A stretch of DNA of 64,000 nucleotides from assembly GCF_028769735.1 (NCBI RefSeq), contig NC_088171.1, positions 68,155,216-68,219,215 of the forward strand, written 5' to 3'. The notes beneath the pieces were generated by a model. It searched no databases and had not been told where the DNA came from. It saw only the letters and a program-made list of their open reading frames with translations. Below are positions 51,101 through 64,000 of this stretch, piece after piece (positions within the stretch are counted from its first letter, which is position 1; each line of letters starts with the position of its first letter). A program made the position numbers and the translations under genes. The stretch is from Zonotrichia leucophrys gambelii. Its lineage: Eukaryota > Chordata > Aves > Passeriformes > Passerellidae.

Positions 51101-53297
51101 GGGGAGCTGCAAAACAAAGTACTGTTTGTGTCCTTTAAAGATGGTGCAATTCAAAAAAGGTCAGTATAGTACAAAGAAAATGTCATTTTTGCAGCACTAC
51201 CTTCTACTTTATTCTTCTGGAATTTTGGATTTGTCCCATACCATTGACATATTCTGTTTAAAAGTTTCAACACTGCCAAAACATAGCCACAGTCAGCAAT
51301 CCAAGATGAAAACAAACAAAACTTTTACTTAGAGAGAGTTAAAAGATCTGAAAGGATTTTACAAACAACCTCTTTGCTTGTTTCTGTAGCTTTGATGATT
51401 TGTCTGCCTGGAAAGGTAGAAAAAAGTTCTAAAATAAATATTTCAAAAAACAAGTCAAATTAAAAAGCTAAGCATTCAATGATTTACATTCAGCTTGTTG
51501 ATTTGGAACTGCTTCTGCTGAGAATTAAAATCCATAAATTTCAGGAGAACTACTCTTGATTTTCAAGCATGCAAATTAAATAGCTGCATCCAATATCATC
51601 TTTGATCCCTCTATTACTAAGTATGACTATCTGTTTCATCAAGAACACAAAAATTTCTGGATCCTACTCTGACAGTAGTTTTAACTTCTTACAAATATAA
51701 TCATTAAAAATATCAGAAAAATAGCAAATTTGCTTTTTGAAAACGAGGCTGTAGTAATTGGGCATATTATTTCTAAATTGCAGTCAGCTTCAGCAGGATA
51801 TGGGGAAATAGAAAGAAGAAAAACATTTTGATTCCAAATGAAGCAATGTCAAAAAATTATTAGGTGGACAGATTTCCAAATACTCCATTTAAATACTCAA
51901 ATTCTCTATTCTTGGGAAATGCAAAATGTAGTGACAAAAAAAGAGTGTGCTGAATTTTTTTTTAAGGACATATAACTTCTCAGATCCCAAACCAAGACAG
52001 ATTGGTACATTATACTGAGCATTTAAGAGACATTAGGGGAATTGAAAAAATTTTCAATGATGCTGGTGACATTAATTTTCAATGTTAATAACCTATTTAC
52101 TATGATAGCTGCTTAATAAGCTTTTAACTGGCAGAAGTGGAATTACACTGCAATATGGCAGATTAACATTATGAAGAAAAACCCCACAGTTCCTTGCCTG
52201 CATCATTCAAATATTTTTAATTTTTATTTTAGGGAGATAATTAAGAGATATTTTCTCTCCTCCTTCTACCTACACAGGAAAATTCCAACCCTATTTGTTA
52301 GGATTCAAAATCTACTTGGGCACTGCAACAAGTGCAACGTGTTATCTCTGCAAATTTACAATCCAGAGTAGCCTTTTCTGTCTGACTTTCCCTCTGCACA
52401 AACCCACAAATACTAAATTTCACTGTTATGAAGCATATAGGAAGTCCAAGCTATACAAAATAGCAAGTCTATCCCTCTCCACTGGAATTTAAGTGTTCAA
52501 TTCTTGCCAAGCAAAATGTCCACTTATGTTGGAAATCCTGATGTATGTAACATGGCTAGATTGAGTCTCCCACTGTTCTTATGTGACTCACTCTTACTGT
52601 TTTGCAAATCTTGTGGCAAAAGTTGAAAGTACAAGTAGCATCTCTATAAGACACTATCACCCTCTACTTCACCAACAGAGCCTGAAGGGTCCATTTTACT
52701 GCAGACAGCCAATTGTCTAAAATATCTCTGCCACAAAGAGAAACTGCTGTACAGAAACCACCACATAAACTGCTTTATTCATGGGAAAGAATTCCTTTCT
52801 TGGGGTAATCAGAAATAACATTTTCCCCTACTTGCTTCCCAGGTGCAACAGAGCACACATTCCATGTAGTGAATGCTTAGAAGCATGTATGCCAAATACT
52901 ACTTCTTAAACTGAAAAAGAAAAGTATTTCTTTCTCCTGCAAATGCAATCACTTAATTTTACGAAGATTTTTGGAAAGTATTTCAAGACAGAATTAACAT
53001 GAGTTAGTTCAAACTGGTGTTTCAGTAGCTGTATCTTAAAATGAAAAGTATCAATCCAGGAAATTTTAAAATGTTTGAGCATTAGACATTTGTATATCCT
53101 ACCCACCTGTACATTATACTAGTTTAATACTAGCTTAGAGCATTGCCAAATTTTTTTCCATGAAATTTTAGAGCATATTAACAAAGTAAAGTTGATCAAA
53201 GTTCCCTACCTGATGAAGCTTGATGTGGAATGTTTTCTATTGTTCTGCATCAGAGATTGTTTCTGAATATATTTTATATGTACCAATACTATAAATA

Positions 53298-53330
53298 AAA
53301 GGGAGTTTGTCTGGCTGACAAACTCCCTTT
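53298..53330. repeat. Perfect 14-bp inverted repeat, 5-bp loop
   Basis: AAAGGGAGTTTGTC (53298-53311) and its exact reverse complement (53317-53330) flank the loop TGGCT. No transposon ends are evident. It could form a hairpin in DNA or RNA. Confidence 0.92.
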
Positions 53331-56300
53331 ACCAGGATTCCCTGCATATTGCAGAGAGTCCATACATACAAGACAGGCATGAGGACAGCTTCCAGCATCC
53401 CTCTGGTTTTGGGGCAAGGAAAAGACTGACTTGGTTTTGGCCACCCTGAGGAAAACACAAAGGGTATCGATCACTGCCAGTTGTTCCCAGGGGACTGGTG
53501 ATATGCCCAGCCTGCAAATAAAAATGCATTCCACACAGGTCACTAAACAGGCACCCATTCCATTATTTTTGGTCACTACCTACCTGGGCCACATGCAGAC
53601 TGGCAACATGAGGGTGAATGGCTCTGGACTGAATTAATAATCCCCTGAATCACTGAGTCCCCAGTCTCCTTATTTGTCAAAACCTTGATATTTATCAGAA
53701 AATTGAGAGGAATCAGTACAACAAGCAGGAAAGGTGTTGATACTACCAATTTTATTTTTATTTACAGAGAATCTCTGGCAGGATTACAAGTGCTTTTTGC
53801 ACCATAACAAACTGTTACTCCTCTAGTGCTTGAATTTGCATTGAGGAAAGAAAACAAACACTGTCAAGTTCTGGTTACACAGGCAATGAAAAAGACAAAT
53901 GCCACAGCACAGGTGACTGGACACTACAGCTTTGAGCCTTGCACAGACACACTGCACTGGTTCCAAAGTAGTAATGGGAATTCTCCAGGGCATCAGAACA
54001 TGCTTGACAGTCCTTCAAGTCCTTCACTCCAACTGCCTTTCCTTGTCCAGCCAGAAGTCAGGTTTTCTCAGTCTCCCAGTGGCAGAAAGTCTATAGTGTA
54101 TTTTAGAATAATCTACATTATTCCACCAAGTCATAAAACTTTGAAAGCTACTATTGAACATATCAAAATAGGCACTGAGTTGACCTGTGATTTAAATCCT
54201 TTCTAGCTGCATTATAATTATTCCAAGAGGTATATATCCCAAACAAGACACTTAAACTACTGCAAAGCCATTATTAGAGATGCTGAAACAATGACAGGCA
54301 GAGGAAAAGGAGCCATTACATTTTTAGGACTAAATCTAAGCACGAGTTTGCACAAGGATTGAAAGGACTTCTTAAGTTGCCTCATGGTTAGTCAGCATCA
54401 CTTTGAGGCCTTTTAACCCAAGAGGTATGGATCCCCTGTGGCTCCTGGGTGGTGGGGAGAACCTTGGACTTCCTTGGGGAAGCACTCACCAATCTCCATT
54501 TCATTTCCCTCCTGCTCAGAAGAGGTAGATGCCAAAGAGATGTCCTTGAGAAGACACTGCCTGCACCCTGCCAGCACCAAGGAGGTAAGCCATGCATTAG
54601 ATTCCCTGTCCACTCAGAGGGAACGTGTGACTCACATAAGGCCAAAGAGAAAGACCTTGCTCTGCTTCCCAGAGCAAGCAAGCTGAGCAAGGCACCAAGG
54701 TGAGACACACAGGAGGAGCATCAGGAGCTCCAATTGGTTTTTATGGAGAGGTGCACCTGAAGCTCTCCTTTCTGCCACTAGAAGCCTTCCCCCAGTCCCA
54801 TGGGAAGACAATTCCATTCCACAGCAGCAACGAAAAATGAGGAGAAAAATGCAGCAGAAAACGAGAGACAATGAAAGTTGTGGCACAGACAAGGAATGAG
54901 GAAATTATCCCAGCACCTGAGACAAAATGAACTAGCTGTAATGGGAAAGGACAGAGATAAAAGATACTATAAGAGAAGCCAGCACAGCAGGAGATGGTGA
55001 TGCAAATGAATGGATGGGGTCAGTCCAATAAGACTGTTAGCCTCCTATGACAGAGATGGGATACACTACATAAGACCCTAAACATGAACTGTTTAAAACT
55101 TTCAGCCAGAAAGAGATCTATTAGAGAGATACATCACAGTTTCAAGCACTCTGGGTAAAAAACAAGGAAAAAAATATTTCACCACTAAACAAATTACATA
55201 AGCGCAAGGTTGCAAAAAGAAAAAAGTATTAACACAAATTGGTTTAGCTGTACAAGATTTATCAAGTTAAAATAAACTGTATTTTCAGGCTACATTCATT
55301 TGAGCTTCAATTATATCAAGAAAGGCACTGAAATAATCAAATTATGGAGCCCCAAAAGCATTTAATAATCACAAAAATGAAGCAGATGCACTAATAAAAT
55401 TAACATTAATAAACTAGGTCAACACAGAGAAAAGAAAAGAGTGATGGAGGAGGAAGAGAGCTCCACCCAGAGCTGCTCCTCCAGGGTGCCAGCTCTGGTG
55501 CTATGCTGTGCAGTAATGACTACAGATGATGCAGCTCTTTGACCTCTTTAACACACACATTGCTCACACTGTCTACATAGAATCTCTGCTTGCTGCAGCG
55601 AGCATCCAAATGGGTCCTTAATATAGAAACCTGAGAGGAAATGCTCCCTCTATCAGTAGTTTATCAAGCCTCAGATTAGGAAAGAGGGCCTTTAAGCCTC
55701 ACAGGCTTATCTGCAGTGCAGTAGGAGTCTGAAGAGGCGAGCAGAGGACAGTCAGGCTCTCGAGGCATCCCATGATCTGTGGCTCAGGAGGTAATTTCAG
55801 CTTTCCTCACCACGGGTATAAACACCACCTGCTCACCTTGCCTAAAATGATTAGAGAGAACAAGCCTGAATCCAGCTGTGTCACCCCTTCTCTGTTGCCC
55901 CTTCCCAAAGCTGGGCAACCTTTCGTGGGAAAACAACTCCACAAAACTCAAAGGAATGAAAGGCATTCCTCAAGACTTTGGCTCCTGGTGTTTTAACAGA
56001 TAAAATATTACATACAATAAACACTGCAGCCAGATGACAAGTGCTAGCTGAACCAGTAAATGCAGTGGAGAAACAGAACTGCTCCGTTCCATCTCAGAAT
56101 CTGACCCACTCGTGTTACAAAACAGATGCATAAATGATTACAGTGATTATGCAGAGAAGCAAGATTATGCAAGTGCTAAGCACTGCTGTTATAATACAGA
56201 TACACAAACGAGTATAAAGGGGCCTAGGGATGTAACATTTCTCTTCAGCTTTCTTAGGAGGGGGGGTAAAGAAAGAATGAGAAAGAGGGGGCTGGATAAA

Positions 56301-59019
56301 TGCAGTCAGAGGGAATTATTTAGGCAGGAAAGACAGAACTCCTGTCTTTCTGCCAAGTACTCCCCTGCTCACCTAGGAAAAGATCCAGCACAGCAGCAAA
56401 ACTGCAGAGGTAGAAGCACAAAGGCAAAGAACTGTTCATTAAAAGTCAGGATTGGAAAGAACAGACAAGCAGGATAGTGCCACAGAAGATGATTCTTCTC
56501 AACTTTCTGGCACAGGAAAATCAGGAACGACTGCCATCAGAAAAAAAAAAAAAAGGAGAGGAAAAAAACCTCAAGGACAGAGAAACAAAGTCACAGGCCA
56601 CAGAAGAGCAGGGTGTGGTAGTAGAGATGCACAAAAGCTGTACATGCAAGTGTAGAAGCTTTCTTAAAAGACAGTGTAACTGTTATTATAAATACTGACA
56701 CTACAACCACTACTTTTAAATCCCCCTCCTCAAAATGAAGGTCAGTGCAAGATTGCAGAGACTCCAAGACACCTTTGGATGCAAAAGGAGAACATTTAAT
56801 GATGTGCACAAAGTATAAACCACTGGCAGAAACTCTAGCAAGTATTCTAGAAACCAGGCTGGCTGCAGGCAGTCTGTCATGTCATACAATTATGTGCCAG
56901 CACAGAGAGGAAAGGTCAGGACAATCATACAATAACCTAAAAGAAAAAATATATAAGGTCAAGAACATTTAAGCTCATGAATACAAACCTTTAGTCTCAG
57001 AAGTAAGAGCAAGCTGCACGGGGGTGCAGAGGCCATTTCCACCTCATGCACCCCAGCCTGTGCCCAGACCCTCCTCAGCCACCACCCTGGCCCTAGGAAG
57101 TGCCAAAGAAGCCCATACACACTCATTCACCAGCCTCCACCTCCTCACTGTCAGCTGCTGGGCAGGGAGCCTCAGGCTCTGTGCCTGAGTGTCCCTTCTG
57201 CTCTATGGCTGGGGCAGGAGGTCACTGATCCTCAGTCACTCATCCCTGCCTCTCCCCTGCAGGTGCCTCAAGCACAGGAAAAGCACCTCCTGCTTTTCCC
57301 CCTGGGTCTGCCAACACAGCTTTTTTGGGTGACTGGCCATTAACCAAGCTCCACCAGCCTGGTCCCATTAAGAGAATGTTTACCTACTGCCTCCCAGGCA
57401 GAACAAGGACCAGCCTGAGGGAGAGGAAAAACCTGTCATGGGAAGAAAACAAACAGGTGAGGTCATGGACCTTTTCAGCCAGCAGAACTTGGCTAAGCCA
57501 CTGGAACCCCAGCTGAAAGGTACCTGAAACCCTCAGGGCAGGAATCACCTCGGTCCTACACCAAGATGGCAAGAGGGATCTTTCAGCAACAGAAGAAAAT
57601 CCCTCTCCCTTCTCTCTTTTCATTAAGAGTATCAACAGGTTTTAGGAGAAAGAAATCACTAAAACACTACCCAAAGATTACACAGTATTTACTGGAATTA
57701 CAGCATGTTGCCTCAAAGGGATATGAACTTATTCAAGCAACATAACAGAAGATCAGAAAGATATATTTTAATCCTCACCCAATACTTTCAGTGCTGCTGC
57801 TCTTGAAAGCACATATTCCTTACCTCTTACAGAAAGCGTGGTCTGTATGCCGATATTATAAATCCACATTTTCAGCTATTTTTTCCCCACTTTGATGAAT
57901 AGTTTTAAATCATGCTTAAAATAGCAAATGTTTAATATTATACTGCATGAAAGTTCCAATTAAGACACTTGCAGGTAACTTTGGTAAATTAGAAAAAAAG
58001 GTATCCCTATACTAAAAAAATTACCAAAATCCCCCAGTATTTCCTATCTTGAATTCCTCTTGTCCCCTGTAGCCTGAGCCTCCAGCCCAGCTAACTACTG
58101 CTGTCACAGAAAACCTCCTCTGTAGAAATTTTCTCTATTAAAGGAAAAGCTCATGGATAAATTAAGAATCAAAGGCAACAGATTTAACACAAACTCCTAC
58201 AGTACTGCTTTTACCCAAGCTTTTGAAGATTTCTTTCCCATTCCTCAACTTGCCCTAACAAATAAAAGGTTTGAAAGATTAATGTGACCAAAGACTATTT
58301 CTTAGTGATGTTGAATGCCAGAAGCAAAGCCTAAGGTGAAATACAGAGATATGGAAAGACTAGTTTGGACAGGCTTTATTATGACCAGTTTGTTATATCT
58401 CCATTTACTGCTCATATACTTCTTGCTTTGTTCCCTCATAATGATGGCTCAAATACCTTGGCTTCAAAAACTACCAAAGATGCACTGTCAATACATATAG
58501 ATACAACCGTAAGCCACTAAGAGCCAGTTTTCTGGATTTTTTTAGAGGATTTCATACTGTCAGTAGGTAATTTATATATCTATTTTACTGCAAGGTCTTC
58601 AGAGAATGTAACTGTCACTTGAGACTGTGGTGAGCACCTAGCAAAGAGTAGATGCACCATAAATTTATTAATGTGGCATTGTTTATTGTCCTAGTGTCTA
58701 GAAGTTCAAATAACATCTTGTATGTAGGACAATGCATTTAGTTCAATTAAAAAAATCACTATATCCTTTTTTATTAAGTTTTCAGCTGCCAGAAGTGTCA
58801 ATGGATTTTAGAACATCCCCTCCTCTTAAAATGACATCTCAAGGATGAATCTAGAAAAGCAATACCAATTTTCCTTCATCTGAAACCTCTGGAGATAAAC
58901 TTCACACATTTCTTTGCCAGGAGAAAACAAACAAACAATACTTTCCCCACTTTCCCCCAGTTAAATGCAGCTTCTACAAATAATTTTGGTCTACAGGAGC
59001 AGACAGATTGCCAACGCAG

Positions 59020-59063
59020 TATCCTTGCAGATCACCTAAATGAATGGGTGATCTGCAAGGATA
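59020..59063. repeat. Perfect 17-bp inverted repeat, 10-bp loop
   Basis: The arms 59020-59036 (TATCCTTGCAGATCACC) and 59047-59063 are exact reverse complements around a ten-base loop. The perfect match within unique-looking intron sequence suggests a recent inverted duplication. Confidence 0.92.
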
Positions 59064-60028
59064 AAAACCCAACAAAATATAGAAATCATTTAACCCAAAG
59101 GGAGGAAGAGTTACAAGTGGTTTACATGACAGTGTACAAGCCAGGACTGATCTCTGGGTATTTTTCACTAATACTATTATATCAATACAAAAAGTGCAGG
59201 GTTTTGTGCTCCTTAAGAGCCCAACAGCCTCAAACTCCTATTAGTTTGGAACCTGAGGGATTTTATATTACATATGTCAGTGAAAGTAAAAGCCTCAAAT
59301 GAACTTTTCAAAACTTAGGAAAGCAAAACTAAACATTATTTTCAGTGTGCTGGTGCAGCAAGCAGGGGAAGGCCCTTGGGCAATTCCTGTATATATGATT
59401 CTCTGGCATAGTCAACAGCAAAGCCAGCCAGAATATGGGACAGAACTGCTGTATTTTCTAAGTAAGGGCAATTCAGTCATATCAAAAACGTATGTGATGG
59501 AGGCAAAGCCTGAATGTTACTCATCTATCAATTAACTGATCTGCAAATTACAACTTCAATCGTCTACTTTGTTTTTATTAAACAGTTACCATCTTTAAAG
59601 AGGTCAATGAAACATTTTCCATTTTTAAAGAGATTAGATGCAGCTTTTTTGTTTTATTCACATCTTATAAAGGGCTCAGCTGCAGAGCTCCATTGCCTGT
59701 AATACCTGCACCTCACCTCTTTTGTGTAACGACTTCAACCTCCAAGCAGATGGATATCAATCTTCCTCAAGTCATGTATATGCAACACACCTGAAGTCTC
59801 AAAGCCTCCATTCTCATTCAAGTTTGACAGAATTCTCCTTTTTGCTGCCCAGCTCTTTTCGTTGCTTTTTTTTTTTTCACTCTGAAGTAAGCAATGCTTT
59901 GGCTTGACATTACAGGACTCTGGGTCAGATCATGGAATTTCACAGCACCTCCTTGAGACTATCCAAGAGCAAGAATGCAGGAGTGGAAAAGAACTTCTGT
60001 CCTTGTATACTGTCACACAGGATGATAA

Positions 60029-60075
60029 AATCATTCAGGATGCACAGAACCTCAAGATATCATCTAATACAGCCA
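60029..60075 (-). mobile_element. Possible CR1 LINE scrap, reversed
   Basis: AAATCATTCAGGATGCACAG, then AACCTCAAGATATCATCTAA, resembles the outer end of reverse-complemented CR1 ('aatcatt.aggttggaa.agacctcaagatcatc'). It is short and diverged, so the call is tentative. Confidence 0.5.
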
Positions 60076-63000
60076 TGTGAGCATTTACATACTCCTGTTT
60101 CTCTTGGGCTGATCCACCAAACAACAGCATAAAATCTGTCCTTAATAAAGTGAGTTCTTAAAAGCTTTTTTTTTTCAGGATGTTTTAGAAACAACCTTCA
60201 GGAAATGTGATTTTCAACCTTCATTATGGCTTACAATAAAAAGAAAAGTCAAAACATTTCATAATGAGAGGTGATTCAATAATTCAGAAATATCTCTGTT
60301 ATCACAAAAATTTTCTCACAAATCAACCATATTCTTTTAGATGTTAGATTTTGAATTAAAATAACATTTCCAGCTCAAAACAACATTTTAATGAGAAAAT
60401 CCATCAGCAGTCCTAAACCTTGCCCTGACAACCAGTGTTTGCACCTAGTGGAAGCTGGGCATGTTTGGATGCATAGATGTTTCTGCTGATGTTTTGTAGC
60501 AGCAAAGTCCTTTGGGGGCCACTTATTCTCCTGTCCATGGGCCTTCCAGCATCATTACATCTGTCAATCCAAAAATCCAAGCCAAGCCTGGCTGCCAAGC
60601 AATCAAGAGCACGTGCACACAGACTAATCGATACAGGTCTGACTGTAATTCCTTCATGAACAAAAGTAAAATACTCATTTACTTAAAAACTCAGGCTGCA
60701 GGATATTCTCCCTCATGATCTGAACTTTCTGCTCTTACACCTGCCTGGCCTCCTTAGGATAAACAAATACTTGTAGCTGATAGCTCAATGAATTATCACA
60801 GGGCAAGTAATGTTGTAACAGCTACCAGAATATGATGTTAAAAAGGATGAGAGACATAACAGACAGACCTGTAATCTTCAAAGCAGTTCTACATGGGAAC
60901 AAACGAAAGCATCCAGGCCACTCATGACTTGTCAGTTAATAATGCAATCACTTCTTGTTCTAATACTGCACTGTAGCACAAGCCAAACATTTATTCTGCG
61001 AGTCTTCTGGCAAAACTGTATAAACAACAATACCCCTCCTCCAAACATGACATTTTTATTTCATGCTGTACGTGAATTAATTGAAATTCAAATTCAAATG
61101 CTTTCTGCATGCCGAGCTGGAAGCTTGTCCTGTCTCCTAGCAAAGCGTGAGCTCTAGCAACCAAACACTACCAGGCAAAGTTGTCAGATAAGCTAGGAAG
61201 GAAATTCCAAATAAATTATTTTCAAGGCACTGTCTTTATTTTAAGCAAGGAAGAATTTATGCAGTGAGTCCTTAGCTACAGACAAGCCTTCTTATGAAGG
61301 AAGAACTCACGCCAACATAAAGCTTCGTTTATTTCTAGATATGAAAAAAAGAAAGAATGCATAATGGAAAGAAAGTCTTCGACCTGAAGCACTCAGGCCA
61401 TATGATGCAGGGGCTGTAGTGTGACATTACCACTAGACCAAGCCAGAAGTTGATTTCAATATGTTCTACCTGTCTCTGCCCTAAATGCCAACAGAGCTGG
61501 AGGGGAAGCCAAAGTTGCTGCTCGTGTGGGAGGCGAATTTGGTGCACCAGCAGGGGGAAAGCTGAGCTGGGGCTGGTAGAGGAGGTCCTTGTGCCTGCTG
61601 AGGAGCATGAAGGGATAGAGGGGGAAATGCTGAAGTGTAGACTAGATTTCTCTTTTCTATGTTGCAATCAGGACTGGAGAAAACAATCATGATGAGGAGA
61701 CAGAGCTGCAAACCTACTCCCCCTGCATGTGATCAGAACACATACTGCACTTACTATAGTAATGAGGATGAGATACTGATCCCCTTTTGCCTCTTCCTGC
61801 ACCCCATGAATCAGCAACAAGGACTCTAGTCTTAGAGCAAATGTCTGCTAACCCAGTACAACCAACCTGCACAAGCAGACAGGCCTGAAAAGGAAATAAC
61901 CTACTCATTTAAAGTAAGAGTGGAATCTTACTGGATAACACCTGTTAAAAAACTGCATTGACTGTTGGATAGAAGAAACACCAGACACTGCCATTACTAT
62001 TTTGAACCTATTTATTTGAGAGGACATTTTCCAAGAATAAGTAGTGAAATAAAAGAGTTATCAATTTAATCTCCTGTTTTATGCTTCAGTTGCTTTCACC
62101 CTTAACCTGTAAGGCATAGAGTAAATGGGAGCACCACTGAGAAAGTGTGTCTGGGCAAAGAATCCACAGTTTGAAAAAACTGGATAACTGAAGAGGACCA
62201 AACTGTGAGACCATAATGCTAAAATTGAAGCTCTCAGACAAAAAAGAAAGAGTTTAATAGGATTAAGATTACAGAAGTCAATTACCAGTCAAATGAAAAT
62301 TACCCATCCTCAATAAAAGTCACAAACACTAATTAGCTTGCATATTTCCAGCAAGTTGACTTTAAAGAACTTTGTTGCGGAATTATTTTTAAAACACTAA
62401 TGTATTACAGAGAATTTGTGTTTCCTGACAAACATTTGATCATAAAGGTGTCAAATTCAGATAGGGGCCTTCTTGCGGCTTATCAGTCTGACAACAAAAT
62501 TATTTTTCTCTTTCTTAAATAAAAAATAATAGAAATATTTAAAACACAACATGATTTTTTAGCAGATGAAAACAGTCTCAGCTTTGGTCCCTTCTGGGAT
62601 ATTTTTTCCTTTGCAGAGAAGAAAGTAAGCTAGTAATTACAACCTGCAGCTCTAAGACCAATTAACAATCTGCAACATGCCCCACTTCTTTTATCCTCCA
62701 CTGGTAACGCTACAGGCAGCATTAGCTGTCTAATAAATAGGTGAGCACTGCTTAACACTTTGCAAGGCTTCAGCATTTCTCCTCACCCCTGGCATCAATT
62801 CTCTCTCTCCCTTGGCTATTAGCAGATCAGTCTGGCAGTATGCAGATGCTGTTCTGTTGTGTGCTCCAGGACACACACTGCCTTCAGGCTCCCTTGGGCA
62901 ATGAAGGGCAGGTGGCTTATTCATGTTCTGAAGAGAAAGCTTCACTAATGACCTCACAAAGGTCTCCAAGAGATATTTTTTCCCTAGTTAATCAGCCAGA

Positions 63001-64000
63001 CAAAGAATTTACTTCTGCTTAGGAAGGGTGGATATTTGTAAGGTAGCTATGAGTAAGAAAGGGCAAATGTTAAAAGTATTTTTAATATACTTGCATTTCC
63101 TGAGATCTAAATAGTTTCATGCCCAGCACAATGCACTGTGAGGAAATATTAAAACTGAATGCACTCTGTGTATCAGGCTATACAGGGCCCAAGTATATAA
63201 GCATTGGTCTATACAAACCCCTGAACTGCATCAGCAACTGCAATTTTTTATGCTTCAAATATACATGCCAAGCACCTTTTTCAAGAGTGCAGCATTTGGG
63301 TTCTTTCTTTGTGGAATAATTATGGAGGTGTACAGCTAATACAAAAGCATGCAGGTCAATTGCCTAGTGCTCGCTAGTACCACATGATACTGCTGCTACC
63401 AGGAAAATCTGTAAGGCAGATCTGTTTCTTCTAAGATTTCTGCTAGGCAGTGTATGAACAACTGCAAGATAAACGCTTTCTTTGCCTGTACTAACAAATT
63501 CATACCCCCACAAAATTGACTAGTTTGTCATGGTGTGACAAAATGCACAAAGAGGGTGTCTATCAAAGGGTGGATCACCTGAAAATCTGCATCCTACTTT
63601 TTAATGTCTTCAGATAGTTGTAACATATGCACCTTGAGGCTCTAAAGTATATACTGACTTATACAATATATGCTCCTTGCAAGTTTAATAACAGCAGTTT
63701 TTCTGTAATAAAAGCAGATATGAATAAGCCAGCCTTTTCAAATACATTAATTAGCTATGCCTATTAACATCAATAAAAACAAATAGACAGCTTACAGCCA
63801 ATCATTTATCTTTCCTCTCCACTTCTTTAGTCATCCAATTCCACATACACATTTTAAGAAAGGCTAATACTAACACCCACAGTCTTTATTTGGACGTTAT
63901 GTGTAGAATACATTTTTGGCACTTCAAAAAAAAAATGGAAGAGCTTGTGTGTGCATGTACTCAAATATATAAACACATATAGACACATAAATAAGCACAT

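Noticed and set aside
53826..54206. 126-codon open frame on the plus strand
   Set aside because: No recognisable motif or flanking exon structure; chance frame.
57000..57330. GC-richer patch suggestive of a CpG island or exon
   Set aside because: Few CpG dinucleotides, no coding match and no clear splice pair; may be a conserved or unclassified stretch but nothing supports a gene.
58640..58672. Weak MIR-tail-like text (GAGCACCTAGCAAAGAGTAG...)
   Set aside because: Too short and diverged to distinguish from chance.

Overview
This window looks like nuclear DNA from a bird, probably a passerine or close relative. It is AT-rich and intron-dominated. Its interspersed repeats are CR1 LINE fragments and endogenous-retrovirus LTRs, with no Alu- or L1-like sequence. 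The bird call rests on these repeat types; the passerine call is weaker because no database search was possible.

Only one gene is supported: FARS2, the mitochondrial phenylalanyl-tRNA synthetase, on the minus strand. Two coding exons are visible. The upstream exon (21722-21882) carries class II synthetase motif 3. The downstream exon (2761-2912) opens the ferredoxin-fold anticodon-binding domain. Both have clean AG/GT splice borders and join in frame as ...KVKFQ|PLSRYP.... The final FARS2 exon should lie left of base 1, and the earlier exons right of base 64000. The rest is therefore intron: 1-2760 (partial), 2913-21721 (complete, 18.8 kb) and 21883-64000 (partial, at least 42 kb).

The introns hold a layered repeat record. 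There is an old truncated LTR at 4672-5082. CR1 3' ends lie at 8388-8549, 11265-11810 and 15530-15657. A solo LTR (11419-11784) sits inside the 11.3 kb CR1 tail, with an identical 6-bp target duplication on each side. A second LTR-like unit (37042-37955), also flanked by a perfect 6-bp duplication, has its own promoter and poly(A) signals on the minus strand but contains an open pol-like reading frame on the plus strand. A repeat cluster at 41.2-43.6 kb contains another LTR-like element, a reversed CR1 scrap and a 0.9-kb CR1 piece with decayed ORF2. Weaker CR1 scraps lie at 48.0 and 60.0 kb.

Three near-perfect short-loop inverted repeats (40163-40206, 53298-53330, 59020-59063), one degenerate palindromic element (38717-38778) and several low-complexity tracts complete the picture. 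I saw no tRNA, rRNA, CRISPR array, CpG-island promoter or second protein-coding gene. The many short open frames elsewhere look like chance. The most unusual object is the LTR-like unit at 37.0-38.0 kb with its antisense pol segment.
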